Positions 1-10,461 of a stretch of 21,534 nt of DNA are shown one piece after another. The translations under genes and the position numbers were made by a program. Origin of the DNA: Christensenella sp. UBA1782 (lineage in GTDB: Bacteria; Bacillota; Clostridia; Christensenellales; DTU072); assembly GCA_002315475.1 (NCBI GenBank), contig DCGI01000055.1:6616-28149 (forward strand). Direction: 5' to 3'. How positions within the stretch are numbered: position 1 is the stretch's first letter; the number at the start of each line of letters is the position of its first letter. Below the pieces are notes generated by a model that ran no database searches, was not told where the DNA came from, and saw nothing but the letters and a program-made list of their open reading frames with translations.

Positions 1-3000
1 AAAGACGACTTTGACCAAATTGTTACATCCGGCAAAGATGCTGCTTCCGAGTTCGTTGACGTTGTAGTTAAATTCCACACCCCACAAACCTTCGCATCCG
101 CTGAAGGCGTTATCGCCGACCGAAATCAAAGCGTTCGGCAATTCCAAAGTAACCAAAAGCTTATCGTCCGTCAAAGAAAGGACTTCGTTCGATTCGGGCA
201 AGTTCAACTTGCTGCCCAACTTCACGCATCCGCTGAAGGCACTTTCTCCGATCGTGGTCAAACGGCTGTTGGTAATATCGAAGTTTACTTTTTCGAGGGT
301 AATACAGTTTTCAAACGTGCTTTGTTCGATGGCGGTCACACCGTTCGGAATGCTGATTTCCGTCAAAGCGGAGCATTGCGAGAAGGTACCTTCTCCTATG
401 GTCGTCAGTTTGCTGTCCTTGACCTTCTTCATGACGGTACCCGTTTCGGTCTGTTCTTCTTCATAACCGTCGAAAGTAATCGTTTGCAAAGCGGTACAAC
501 CGCGGAATACGTTTTTACCCAGTTTTTCTAAGGAATACGGCAAAGCGATGGTCGTCAGTTTGTCGCACTTCAAGAAGGCTTTATCCCCGATGGAAGACAA
601 TTTGCTCTCTACGGTGTCGAAGGTAACCGAAATCAATGCGGTACAACCGTTAAAGGCTTGTGCGCCGATGGTTACTACGCCGTTCGGGATGACGATCGAA
701 GTCAATTTTTGTTCGTTGGCAAAAGCGGCTTCGCTAATGGTAACGAGGGTGGAGGGCAATCTGATTTCGGTGGCTTTGCTGGTGGCAAAAGCGTTCTTCA
801 TAATCAACACAACGCCTTCCGGTACTTGCACGACACTGCTGGTGTCGATACCCTTAACGAGAACGTGACCGATGATGAGTAAACCGCTGTTATGGTCGTC
901 GTAGAACTTCTTATCCTTAAAGACGTCGTCGGCGATGTCGTTCAAACTGTTATAGCTCCCTTGCGAGAAGTATTCGATTTCGCAGTTGTTAAAGGCGTTC
1001 TTGTTAATCTTCTTGACGTTCTTCGGAAGAATGACGTCGGAGAAGACGCAATCCGTCTTCACAAGACCGAACATATTTTCGGCAAGAACGGTAATATCAA
1101 AATCGTTACTCTTTTCGAGGAAGGTCAGTTTTTGCGCGCTACCCGCTTTGCTGCCGTTCGGTTCGTACGCGAGTACGATGTTTCCGAGAATGTAGAAGTA
1201 ACCGCTCTTATCGTTGTCGGCGGCGACTTTGGCGCCCTTGACTTCGATATAGGTGTCGTAGTTAGCGCTCTTAGCCGTACTGTTCCAGAATCCGTCTTCA
1301 CTCGAAATATCTTCGAAAACGTTGTAGTTTGCTTCGGAAATGTAAATATTCTTAGCAATCTTGAAGCTCTTGAGTTCTTTGTTGAAGGCATGTTCTCCTA
1401 TCTTCGTCAAAGAGGACGGCAACGAAACGGTAGCTAAATGCGAGTTGATAAAGGCGTTCTTGTAGATTTCGGTTACGCCGTTCGGGATAGCGAATTCCAA
1501 GCCCGTTTCGACCGGTTGTCCGTCGACGATTTGCGTATAAGAAGCGTTACCGATGAAAGCAATCAGCTTCGTCTTGTCGGCGGAGTAGATGACTTGACAA
1601 ACCTTCGTATTGTCTTTGGCGTTGTCGCCTTCGCCCGTCGTATAGCGGAGTACCACTTCTTCAATGATAAAGTCGGCGAGGTCGGCATCGTTCGGCACCG
1701 AAATGCTTTCCAATGCGGTGAAGCCGTAGAACGGGTTGACTTCCAAACCGTTAAAGTTTACGGCAGAGGTCAATATCAGTTTCTTAACCGTCGTGTTGCC
1801 TTCCAACGCAAAGGAAGTAATTTTGTATCCCGCAACCGATTCGAGAACGTACAGGACTTCTCCGCTTACCGAAGTAATGGAGGTCTCTTTCTTGGAGTCG
1901 GTCAAAGCGGCAACGGTAAAGGTGGCGTTCCCTTCTTCTACCATCACATCGACGGAGGCGGGAGCGTTTTCAATCCATTGTGCTTCAAACGTCACTTCCG
2001 AAGTAACCGTATAAGGATAGGTCACTTCTTTGTTGTCGACTTTCCAACCGCGGAAGGTGTTACCCTCTTTGTACGGTACCGGTAAATCTCCTTCTTTGAT
2101 GAATTCATACTTGTACTCTTTGTTATCGGTGCCGGTGGCAAGGGTAACTTTCGGATAGTCGCCCGCTTCCTTAAAGACGATCTTGCCGTCCTTCCAAAGA
2201 TTGTATTGGTTGGCGGCGCCGGTGGTACGCTTTAAGGTCAAATAGTCGTAGTCGTTCTCGTCGAAATACATACGAATATTGGTTCCCGACGTAAAGAAGT
2301 TTATCATCTGTATGTCTACGCCGTTCGCTTTCAAGGCATTATTTAATTGCGTAAAGCCGTTATCGACGGTCATACCTTGTTCATCTTTGATTTCTTCGGT
2401 ATCGATATCCCAAAGAACCTTATATAATTTACCGTCCGATCCTTCGTTAAAGGCGTTGAGTCCCAACGAAACCAGAGCGGAGTTCAACGAAACGACCGTC
2501 AAGGTCTTGATATCGGCAAAGGCACTTTCGCCCACCGATACAACGGTGGAAGGAAGTACGAATCCTTCGTCGGATACACGTTCTCCCTTTTCGTTTTCCA
2601 CAACCGTCTTGATGGCTGTCTTTTGGAAAGCGGATTTTCCGATTTCCGACAAGCCTTCGGGAAGAACGACGGTGGATAAAGCGGAACAATCATAGAAGGC
2701 AAATTCTTCAATGTTTTGCAACGCGGACTGTTCGGCAAAACGAACCTCTTGTAACGTCTTGCAAGAAACGAAAGCATAGCTTCCGATGACTTCTACGGTA
2801 GAACTTACCCGAACGACGTCAACGTACACGTTGACACCCGAATAGACGTTCGGCGTGGCAAAGCTGTTGGCGGTGAAGGCATAGTCCAAAATGGTGACGA
2901 TGCCGAGATTTTCGGGGATTTCCACCAAAACCGTTTCTTTGGTTTCGACGTCAAGGACGCTTTGCGCCTTTTCTTTTTGTACGCTGCCCATGCAGTATTT

Positions 3001-6000
3001 CACCAGAACGTTACCGAGCGTCAAGAAGATATCGTCTTCGCCCGCTTCCACGTTATACCAAGCGGTATCGTTCAAACAACTCTCGAAGGAAACGGTATAG
3101 CCTCCGGTGACCTGCGTACCGCTCACCTGTAAAGAACTGATGCCGTCGGCTTGAATGTCTGCCAAAGCAACGTCTCCCTTGACGCAATCGGCACCCAATT
3201 CTACCGTCGTATTCGGTAATTTCAAAGTGGTTAAACGGCTGCATCCGGCAAAGACTTCTCTGTCCAACTTGACGATTTTCGTCTTAGAAAGGTCGGCAAG
3301 GAGCAAGCTCGTGCAGTTTTGGAACGCCCCTCTCCCGACGATTTCCACGCCGGCAGGCAATTCGACGTTTCGTATGGTGCTTTCGCTGAATGCGTTGGCT
3401 TCGATTTCTTTCAAAGCCGATTTTGCCCCGAAGGTTACGCTGTCAAGATTGTTGGTCTTGCTGAAAGCTTTCCCGGCAATTTTGGTCACGCTGTCGTCGA
3501 TAGCGACCGTCTTGCTATATCCTTTATTATTATATTGTAAGAAGATAGGTCCGATAACGACACGTCCCGTTTCGTCGCCCGTTTGATACCAAGGCGTTCC
3601 GGTAAAGGCGTCCTCTCCGACGGTAGTTAACTTCATGTTGGCTACGGCGTCGCTGTTCTTGACGTTCAACAAAGCCACGTTATTCAAGAAAGCTTCTTTG
3701 CCGATTTCTTCCAGATTGGCATTTATCGACAAAGTCATGAGGGACTTGTTGCCTTTCAAGATGCCGTCCGCCAATTTGATGACGGTCTCGGGAACGGAAA
3801 TAATCTTAACGGCACTTACCGCAAAACGAACCGAGCTGACCGTTTCGTCCATCGTATCGAATGCGACGGAAACGCCGCCTTCCTGATATTTGCCCTTCTT
3901 GTCGACGTCCAGAACCACGTAAATATCGGTATATCCCGCCGCCGTCAACGTGATGGCGTAGGTGTTGTCTTCCAAACGTCTTCCCGTTCCGGTATAGGTT
4001 ACGGGTTCTTGCTTTTGTCCGTCGGCGTCATAGAACAGAACGGAAACCGTTTGTTCCACCATGCTGTCGGTATCGATGCCCAAGGTTACGCCCGAAGTCC
4101 AATAGTTCTTTTGGATGACGTCCGTTTCGTTTTTGGTGATGAAAATCGATTCCGTTTCGCCTACGTATTCGATAGCGGTACGTCCGGCGAGGACGAATCC
4201 GTCCGACCTTTCGGCTTCGTTGACGGCATTGCGATACCAAGCGGTATGAACAAAGACTTCTCGACTGACTTCTTTTAACAAGCTGTTTTCACCGAAAGTG
4301 ATGACTTTCAAATCGGTTGCTTCGTCAAATACGCCTACGTCGATATGCTTTAAGCTTGCCGGTAAAGAAATGGATTCCAAATCACTGCCGAAGCCCGCCT
4401 TTCCGGTGGTGTTTGCCATGAGGACTTCTACCGATGCGGGAATATCCAATTCTTTCAGAACGAAGCCGCTCTTATTAAAGGCACCCGCATAAACGGCAAC
4501 GATGGGTTCCTGCCCGTTGGTTCCGTCGTTATAGTACTCGGGAATCAATACGTCGGTGGCGATTTGACTGTAATAAGCGATGACCGCATAACCGAACCGA
4601 CCGATATTGCCGTATTCCACTTTCGTGGTTCCGCCGACTTCGGTAATTTCGGCATATACCGAAATCACGCTCTTGGCGTTAACGTCGTCGTACACGATGA
4701 ACGGGAAAGAATCGATTACGTTGTTGCTTCCGTTCAAAGAATAGTACCACTTGACCGTTTCTCCGTCGGCAAGACTGATTTCGGGTTCGGTGGTGAGCAT
4801 ATAAACGAACTTAACGTCGTTGGTGGCGTCCAAAGAACCTTGCGTCTTAGAAAGGTATCTTGCATAGAACGTGGTGTTCGACGTGACGACGAAGGGGAAT
4901 TGCAGCGGTTGCGGATTCGCCATCGAAGCGTCACCGTCGTACCAACCGACGAAGGTATACCCTTGTTCGGAGAAGTCGGGAGCGTCGATGCCCGTCCAAT
5001 AGATTTCCGATTTGGCACTGAGTCCGAGCGTCAATCCTTCGTAGGTATCGTAGAAATCGAAAGTAACCTGCGGGATATTTGCCGAAATATGTTCGGCGTC
5101 GTTAAAGTCCTTCAAGAAGGTATCTCTTTGCGGCGTTTGTTGTTCGTCGATGAAGAAGTACACGTCGGTATTTTCAAAAGCGTTTTTCGCAACGCCGTTT
5201 TTACCGTCGGCATCTCTGTAATAATACGTTTCTTCCGTCGTTGCTTTATATAAGCCCAAACCTAAGCTACCGTAGAGAATACGTACCACCAATTTATCGG
5301 TGCCGACGCCGTGTTCGGCAAAGGCACTGTCTTCGATATAAACCACTTCGGGCCCGAAGACGACGTAAACGAGGGAGCTGCAGTAAGCAAAAGCTTGTTC
5401 CTGTACGCCCGTAACCGTCTTCATGGCGGAGAAGTCAAAGGTCTTCAAACCGCTTCCGTAGAACATCTTGGCGGGAATATGGTCGGCGGTACAGTTCGGG
5501 AAGGAAATCGCACGCAAAGCCGCACAGTTTTGGAATGCGCTCGAATCGCCGTTATCGTCTTCAAGGAAGGTCTTGACGGCGGGGAAAGAAACGGTTTCCA
5601 ATTTGCTGCAATCGGTAAACGCCTTAACGGGAAGTTTTTCCAGTTTCGGCATGTTCACTTCGGTCAACGCCTTACAGGTCATAAACGCACCGCGCCCGAG
5701 CGTATTTAAATAAGGTACATCAACCTTTTCCAAAGCCGTACAACCCGAGAAAGCTTCTTTCTCGATACGGTAGACTTTGTTGAACGAAACCGTTTGCAAC
5801 GAAGTACATTCCGCAAAGGCTTTTTCATAAATAATCGTGATGCTGTCGGGGAAGGAAACCGAGGTCAACTTGGTCGCACCCGAGAAGAAATTGGCGGGGA
5901 TTTTATCGACGAATCCGCTTGCCGAAAGCATTTCGGCGGTCAATACCGTCACGTCCACGTCGCTGTTGTACAGGAAGGGATGTCCGCCCACCGAGATGAT

Positions 6001-9000
6001 GAAGTTTTCGTCATACCATTTGGTGTGCTTGAAAGAATCGGCGGTAACGGTGGCTTTCTCTCCGCTGAATACGGCGTTTTCGCTCCAACCGGCAACCGAT
6101 AAGGTCGTCAAAGCCGAACAACTTTCGGTGTCGTTTCCGAATACTTCTTTGTCGAAGGAATCGAGGGTGGCTTCGATCGTCAACGTTTCCAATGCGGTAA
6201 ATCCGCTGAAAGCGCCCTTCAATACACCGACGACGGTATAGGTATTACTACCGTCCGAAACGGTCTTCGGAACGACGATTTCGGTCGCCTTTCTGTAACC
6301 TTGCTTGACGAGAACGGTGTTCTCGGTCTTGCCTTTGGTAAAGAGCATCTTGTATTCGGGTACGTAGATGTCGGTGTAATCGGTAACTTCGGTAATGCTG
6401 TCTTGGAAGGTGTATAAGACGGAATCGAGCTTATCGGCTTTCGTTTCGTCCATCGAACCGTCCTTCTTGGCGAAAATCGCATAGATAACGGCGTTCATGG
6501 TGCCGTCCGAAACGGTAACGGCGTCTTTGTCCAAAGCGGATACGTCCAAAACCGCGATAACGGCGGTATTGAAGGCTTCGGGAACCAACGTCAACGCACG
6601 CGTAACGTCTTTTTCGACGGGTAAATTCACCGAATACGTCCCGATTTTGTCGGTAGGATACCAGACGAGGGTATAGGTCTTTTGGGTTGCGGCGGTCGTG
6701 ACTTTATACAAAACACCGGCATCGCCGTAATACTTGGCACAACCTTCGGCAACGTTGACGGCAACGAGGGAGGGGAATTCCGCAAAGGAGTTTTCGATGC
6801 TCTCCGTCGTCTTCGGCAAATTGATTTCGGTAAGAGAAGGTAATTGTGCGCCCGCCAAATCACCGGTTACGTAAAGGACGCCGTCGCCCACCGTCAAAAC
6901 GGTCAACGCAACGTCGCCTTGCAAATCGTTGACGACGAACGTATCGGCAAGACTGCCTCCCTGTCCGCCGAGCGTAAGGGTTTGCAGATTTTTCATGTTG
7001 GTAAAGGCACCTTCGCCGAATTCTTGCAACGCAGGCAAGTCCAAAGCGGCAAGTCCCGTTCCTTCAAACGCATATTCTTTGATGACGGTCACTTTGTCGA
7101 TGCCGGAAAGTGCCGTCAAACCTTCACTGGTACGGAAAGCACTCTTTTCTATGGTGGTTATGTCCTTCTCAAAAACGAGGCTCAACGTTCCGCCCACGCC
7201 GTAGAAGGCTTCTTCCGAAACGGTCTTGACGTCGGACTTGAAGACGAGGGTTGTGGTTGCGGTATAAACTTTCTCATTGGTCTTGGTATAAATTTCCCGA
7301 TCGTATTCTTGGGTATTCAAACCTTTGAAGGCTTTTTGACCGATGGTTTCGGCTTTCGCAAAGACGACTTCGTTTTGCAACGTGGCGTTTTCGAACGCAC
7401 CTTCGCCGATCGTTTGCAGGGCGGCGAATTCGGTAACGTCGTACAAAGTACAACCCGCAAAGGCGTACGCACCGATTTCGGTAATATCTTTCGAAATATG
7501 ACCGATGGTCAAATTCTTATTCTTGAAAGCTTCCTCCGCGACGCCGATAACGGGAACGGCAACTTCGTCGCCTTCTTCTTTATGCGTATCGGGCAAGAAT
7601 ACGCTGTCGTTTTCTTCTCCGCTCACCAAATCGATGCCCGAAACGGTATAACCTATCTTGGTCGCTTTGTAATCGGTAACCTTACCGGACTTTAGTCCGC
7701 TTTGGTCGGTATATTTATACGTAAACTTGTTCGCTTCGTACGCACCGTCGAGAACATACGGGAACGTTTCGATTTTGTTGCCGTTATAGAAGAACCCGAC
7801 CAAAGTTTCTCCGTCTTGGAAAGCAATCTCGGGAGCGGCGTTCAAAGCATAAACGGCGGTGTATCGTAACCCTCTCGTACCGGCGGCGACGTTCAACAGA
7901 TACACCTTAACGGTCATATCGGAAGAAGCCACTTCGACGGCGTCGCCGAAAGAATAATAGCTTCCGTTATAAACGACACGCATAACGGCGTAGTCGGCAA
8001 GATTGCTCTTGGCGGTTTGACCGGCTTCGCTTTCGCTGCCGTCGTCAATCATTTTTTTGTTTTTCTTTATGGTTTCTAAAAGGGAGGTAATGTCACCGTA
8101 AGCGACCTTGCCGCAATCGGCATCGTTCGGAATGTATTTTTCGTTTTGCGCGACGTCGGCGTTATAGTACTTTTCTTCTTCTTCCGTCGCCGTATCGTTC
8201 AAAAGAATATCGGCAAAGAAGAATCGGAAAGTAACGTTGATATAGTTGGCGCGGAAGTACGGCACGACGGCAATATCGGTTCCGTACGCTTCGCTGACCG
8301 TCCAAGTCTGTCCTTTGGCTTGCTTGTCCGCCACGAACTTTTTGGTCTTGACGTTGTAAACTCTCCAACTGTCAAAAGTTTGTCCTTCGATAGTCAAGTC
8401 GGGTGCATTGAGCGGGAAGGTAAAGGAAGAACCGATTACGTAAGACTTTTTGTCCACCATGACCGACTTCATATCGGGATCGTTATAGACGACGACGTTG
8501 ATACTCGGATCGGGTACGATGAAGACGAACGTGGTATCGCTCTTTATCACGTGATTGTCACTCGGCTCGGTAACGTCGGTAAATAAACCGCGTACCGTTT
8601 CCAAAGCTTTGGTGTAATTGCTTTTTCCCGTTCCGGCGTCAATACTGCCGCCGTACTCCACCACTTCGGTATAGTCGTTCAAGTACGTCAACTTTTGCAG
8701 AGAAGAACGATAAGCATAGGCGTATTGTACCGTCATGCTTTCGTACACAGCCTGCATGTTGATGGTTACGTTATACAAAACTTGATAAGGGAAAGTGACG
8801 CTCCACTTGATTTCTTTGATGTTACTCGGTCTGAGATAGTGAGGTTCTTGCAGCCAAGTCCCTTCGGCGACGTTCTCTCGGGAAATTTCTTTGCCGTTAT
8901 AGTCCTTGATGACGACTTCGCATTTTGTGGAACTTGCCGAATAATGTGCCGTAACGGTAATACTTTCGGTCAGCTCGTCCAAATTGACTTCGTTACCGTT

Positions 9001-9489
9001 GGAATCCACCCAGGTATCGAAATACTGTCCGTCTATTTCGGGGGCTTCGGGAGCCGTTACGCTACCGCCCACCAAAGTAAGTTTGGACGCAATCAATTCA
9101 CCGTTGGCGTTTTTGAAAGACACTCTGACCAGTTCTTCGCCGCTCTCGACGAGGGTGAAGTCTACCGTCGTCGTTTGCCCCTTGTAATAAAGGGTAATCG
9201 ATTTTTCGCCGGCGGTCTTGATGTCGTTCTTCCCTTCGGTCGTCAGCATGGAGTCCGCCGCAACGATTTCGCCCGTCGTTTCGTCCTCATAGGTGACTTT
9301 CAGTTTGAACGTGGAAATCTTGAAGCCCTCTAAGGCGTAGAATTCCTGATTCGTCAATTCCGAAACCTCGATGGCGGAAACGGCTTTGTCTTCGGTACAA
9401 GCCACCATCATGCCGAACGACATGGCGACGACGAGCAGAAGCACTACCGCTTTGACGAATCCGAGAACATAACTTTTTCTCTGTTTCAT
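1..9489 (-). CDS. Giant BspA-type leucine-rich-repeat lipoprotein, partial (C-terminus beyond window)
   Basis: The frame is open from ATG at 9489 to the window edge (3163 codons, no stop), so the C-terminus and any cell-wall anchor are not visible. A GGGAGG ribosome site (9500-9505) precedes the start. Residues 1-31 form a lipoprotein signal: MKQRKS, a hydrophobic stretch, then a lipobox-like MVAC with Cys31 as lipidation site. Next come an Ig-like domain (about 36-115) and InlB-type beta-grasp modules (about 123-184, probably 325-415, 1475-1546, 2448-2508; for example GYTFVGWY). LRR_5 repeats with the pattern I..AF..C..L..V..P fill about 640-900, 1085-1395, 1655-2350 and 2590-3163. Within the LRR blocks a spacer motif (WY, then G.VL..Y) recurs at about 1158, 1751, 1967, 2144 and 2862 (FY). 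Known relatives are surface proteins implicated in adhesion or host binding. The role here is inferred and no ligand can be named. It is transcribed alone from the promoter at 9583-9611. Confidence 0.93.
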   Translation of the reverse strand, partial: MKQRKSYVLGFVKAVVLLLVVAMSFGMMVACTEDKAVSAIEVSELTNQEFYALEGFKISTFKLKVTYEDETTGEIVAADSMLTTEGKNDIKTAGEKSITLYYKGQTTTVDFTLVESGEELVRVSFKNANGELIASKLTLVGGSVTAPEAPEIDGQYFDTWVDSNGNEVNLDELTESITVTAHYSASSTKCEVVIKDYNGKEISRENVAEGTWLQEPHYLRPSNIKEIKWSVTFPYQVLYNVTINMQAVYESMTVQYAYAYRSSLQKLTYLNDYTEVVEYGGSIDAGTGKSNYTKALETVRGLFTDVTEPSDNHVIKSDTTFVFIVPDPSINVVVYNDPDMKSVMVDKKSYVIGSSFTFPLNAPDLTIEGQTFDSWRVYNVKTKKFVADKQAKGQTWTVSEAYGTDIAVVPYFRANYINVTFRFFFADILLNDTATEEEEKYYNADVAQNEKYIPNDADCGKVAYGDITSLLETIKKNKKMIDDGSESEAGQTAKSNLADYAVMRVVYNGSYYSFGDAVEVASSDMTVKVYLLNVAAGTRGLRYTAVYALNAAPEIAFQDGETLVGFFYNGNKIETFPYVLDGAYEANKFTYKYTDQSGLKSGKVTDYKATKIGYTVSGIDLVSGEENDSVFLPDTHKEEGDEVAVPVIGVAEEAFKNKNLTIGHISKDITEIGAYAFAGCTLYDVTEFAALQTIGEGAFENATLQNEVVFAKAETIGQKAFKGLNTQEYDREIYTKTNEKVYTATTTLVFKSDVKTVSEEAFYGVGGTLSLVFEKDITTIEKSAFRTSEGLTALSGIDKVTVIKEYAFEGTGLAALDLPALQEFGEGAFTNMKNLQTLTLGGQGGSLADTFVVNDLQGDVALTVLTVGDGVLYVTGDLAGAQLPSLTEINLPKTTESIENSFAEFPSLVAVNVAEGCAKYYGDAGVLYKVTTAATQKTYTLVWYPTDKIGTYSVNLPVEKDVTRALTLVPEAFNTAVIAVLDVSALDKDAVTVSDGTMNAVIYAIFAKKDGSMDETKADKLDSVLYTFQDSITEVTDYTDIYVPEYKMLFTKGKTENTVLVKQGYRKATEIVVPKTVSDGSNTYTVVGVLKGAFSGFTALETLTIEATLDSFDKEVFGNDTESCSALTTLSVAGWSENAVFSGEKATVTADSFKHTKWYDENFIISVGGHPFLYNSDVDVTVLTAEMLSASGFVDKIPANFFSGATKLTSVSFPDSITIIYEKAFAECTSLQTVSFNKVYRIEKEAFSGCTALEKVDVPYLNTLGRGAFMTCKALTEVNMPKLEKLPVKAFTDCSKLETVSFPAVKTFLEDDNGDSSAFQNCAALRAISFPNCTADHIPAKMFYGSGLKTFDFSAMKTVTGVQEQAFAYCSSLVYVVFGPEVVYIEDSAFAEHGVGTDKLVVRILYGSLGLGLYKATTEETYYYRDADGKNGVAKNAFENTDVYFFIDEQQTPQRDTFLKDFNDAEHISANIPQVTFDFYDTYEGLTLGLSAKSEIYWTGIDAPDFSEQGYTFVGWYDGDASMANPQPLQFPFVVTSNTTFYARYLSKTQGSLDATNDVKFVYMLTTEPEISLADGETVKWYYSLNGSNNVIDSFPFIVYDDVNAKSVISVYAEITEVGGTTKVEYGNIGRFGYAVIAYYSQIATDVLIPEYYNDGTNGQEPIVAVYAGAFNKSGFVLKELDIPASVEVLMANTTGKAGFGSDLESISLPASLKHIDVGVFDEATDLKVITFGENSLLKEVSREVFVHTAWYRNAVNEAERSDGFVLAGRTAIEYVGETESIFITKNETDVIQKNYWTSGVTLGIDTDSMVEQTVSVLFYDADGQKQEPVTYTGTGRRLEDNTYAITLTAAGYTDIYVVLDVDKKGKYQEGGVSVAFDTMDETVSSVRFAVSAVKIISVPETVIKLADGILKGNKSLMTLSINANLEEIGKEAFLNNVALLNVKNSDAVANMKLTTVGEDAFTGTPWYQTGDETGRVVIGPIFLQYNNKGYSKTVAIDDSVTKIAGKAFSKTNNLDSVTFGAKSALKEIEANAFSESTIRNVELPAGVEIVGRGAFQNCTSLLLADLSKTKIVKLDREVFAGCSRLTTLKLPNTTVELGADCVKGDVALADIQADGISSLQVSGTQVTGGYTVSFESCLNDTAWYNVEAGEDDIFLTLGNVLVKYCMGSVQKEKAQSVLDVETKETVLVEIPENLGIVTILDYAFTANSFATPNVYSGVNVYVDVVRVSSTVEVIGSYAFVSCKTLQEVRFAEQSALQNIEEFAFYDCSALSTVVLPEGLSEIGKSAFQKTAIKTVVENEKGERVSDEGFVLPSTVVSVGESAFADIKTLTVVSLNSALVSLGLNAFNEGSDGKLYKVLWDIDTEEIKDEQGMTVDNGFTQLNNALKANGVDIQMINFFTSGTNIRMYFDENDYDYLTLKRTTGAANQYNLWKDGKIVFKEAGDYPKVTLATGTDNKEYKYEFIKEGDLPVPYKEGNTFRGWKVDNKEVTYPYTVTSEVTFEAQWIENAPASVDVMVEEGNATFTVAALTDSKKETSITSVSGEVLYVLESVAGYKITSFALEGNTTVKKLILTSAVNFNGLEVNPFYGFTALESISVPNDADLADFIIEEVVLRYTTGEGDNAKDNTKVCQVIYSADKTKLIAFIGNASYTQIVDGQPVETGLEFAIPNGVTEIYKNAFINSHLATVSLPSSLTKIGEHAFNKELKSFKIAKNIYISEANYNVFEDISSEDGFWNSTAKSANYDTYIEVKGAKVAADNDKSGYFYILGNIVLAYEPNGSKAGSAQKLTFLEKSNDFDITVLAENMFGLVKTDCVFSDVILPKNVKKINKNAFNNCEIEYFSQGSYNSLNDIADDVFKDKKFYDDHNSGLLIIGHVLVKGIDTSSVVQVPEGVVLIMKNAFATSKATEIRLPSTLVTISEAAFANEQKLTSIVIPNGVVTIGAQAFNGCTALISVTFDTVESKLSSIGDKAFLKCDKLTTIALPYSLEKLGKNVFRGCTALQTITFDGYEEEQTETGTVMKKVKDSKLTTIGEGTFSQCSALTEISIPNGVTAIEQSTFENCITLEKVNFDITNSRLTTIGESAFSGCVKLGSKLNLPESNEVLSLTDDKLLVTLELPNALISVGDNAFSGCEGLWGVEFNYNVNELGSSIFAGCNNLVKVVF

Positions 9490-9582
9490 GGTTAAGAAAC
9501 CTCCCTGTTTCTTTACTAAAATTTCTTCCCGTATACGCGTACACGCACGCAATACACCGCGAGCATAGGTATACTTACAAAT

Positions 9583-9611
9583 AATATAACATATTACATC
9601 AAAAAAAGCAA
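9583..9611 (-). promoter_or_regulatory. Promoter of the giant LRR lipoprotein gene
   Basis: On the minus strand, -35 TTGCTT (9606-9611) is separated by 17 bp from -10 TATATT (9583-9588). The predicted transcript starts near 9576 and has a leader of about 87 nt. The rest of the gap (9612-9752) is AT-rich with short T and A runs. I see nothing else there. Confidence 0.7.
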
Positions 9612-9752
9612 TACCAAAACGCAAAAAAGTTTGAGAAAATTCCCGCCGATCCATCGTACGCAAGGGGTATGCCTTTCCGACGGAAAAACGATAAAAAATC
9701 TCTGTTTTTTCCCGAAAAGTTTCTGTTTCCCTCTTAAAATCAATTATAACCC

Positions 9753-9781
9753 TTGCTTTTTTCGAGAAAATACCGTATAAT
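9753..9781 (+). promoter_or_regulatory. Promoter of the GDPD-like / Gfo-Idh-MocA operon
   Basis: -35 TTGCTT (9753-9758), a 17-bp spacer and a perfect -10 TATAAT (9776-9781). Transcription should start near 9788. This rules out the in-frame TTG at 9753, which is the -35 box itself, and supports the ATG at 9807. Confidence 0.85.
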
Positions 9782-9806
9782 GGTAAAAAAATTTCGGAGT
9801 ACGCCT

Positions 9807-10460
9807 ATGATGATTACCGCTCACGGGGGTGCGCAAAAGACGGGCAACAACAGTCCGACCTACCTCGAAGCCGTCCGCTCGGGGAAAATCGCGGCAGACT
9901 GTTTTGAAGTCGACGTACGCTACACGCAAGGTCTTTTGTATCTCTCCCACATGCCCACGTTCTTTCCCAAAAAAAAGGTTCCCCTTTTGGACGCCTTATT
10001 GCTCGCCAAAGAAAAAAACATGCAAATCAACTTGGACTTAAAGCAATTCGGTACCCTTGCCGTCGTGCAAGAATTGGTACTGTCTTTGGGCATGGACGAA
10101 GAAATCATCTACACCGGCAACACTTCGCCGAGCGACGTAGACATCATCAAAGCGGGCAGAATTTACGCCAACGTCAACAAAGCTTTCTTTCACGGACTTC
10201 GCCCCACCGCCGAAGATGCGGAAGGCTTGGTAAAAGCTTTGGAATCCTATCGGAACCCCCGCCTACGCGGCGTCAATATCAATTACCGTTGGACGGAACC
10301 ACGCTTCTATCCGGCGGCGTTTCAAGTGAAACTACCCGTATCCGTTTACACCATCGACGACGAAATCGCTTTGGAAAAGCTGGTGCCGTATAATTTCGAA
10401 AATATCACCACCCACCGTCCCGATTTGTGTTTAGCCTACCTAAAAGGAGAAAAAAAATAA
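9807..10460 (+). CDS. Glycerophosphodiester phosphodiesterase-like protein
   Basis: 217 residues, beginning MMITAHGG, placed by GGAG at 9796-9799 seven bases upstream. An ATG three bases later is equally possible. Family members hydrolyse glycerophosphodiesters to glycerol-3-phosphate and an alcohol using a metal-bound TIM barrel. Visible motifs: HGG (His6; usually HRG), NNS at 14-16, E-V-D at 34-36 (metal ligands), SHMP (His48, second catalytic His) and NLDLK at 75-79, where the family usually has Glu and this protein has Asp77. There is no signal peptide, so it should be cytosolic. It is somewhat shorter than typical members (about 240-250). It is the first gene of a two-gene unit: its stop lies one base before the oxidoreductase start and its 3' end carries that gene's ribosome site. 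Substrate is unknown. The changes around the catalytic motifs leave room for a divergent phosphodiesterase activity. Confidence 0.85.
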   Translation: MMITAHGGAQKTGNNSPTYLEAVRSGKIAADCFEVDVRYTQGLLYLSHMPTFFPKKKVPLLDALLLAKEKNMQINLDLKQFGTLAVVQELVLSLGMDEEIIYTGNTSPSDVDIIKAGRIYANVNKAFFHGLRPTAEDAEGLVKALESYRNPRLRGVNINYRWTEPRFYPAAFQVKLPVSVYTIDDEIALEKLVPYNFENITTHRPDLCLAYLKGEKK

Positions 10461-10461
10461 C

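Noticed and set aside
892..9333. Many long plus-strand open frames opposite the LRR gene (for example 892-1437, 1438-2085, 4564-5253, 6844-7695, 8695-9333)
   Set aside because: They are codon-aligned antisense to the LRR frame. That gene avoids TTA, CTA and TCA codons, which leaves the opposite frame open. They lack ribosome sites and recognisable domains.
9753..9806. Upstream in-frame TTG start for the GDPD-like protein
   Set aside because: The TTG is the -35 box of a strong promoter whose transcript begins near 9788. The ATG at 9807 has a proper GGAG.
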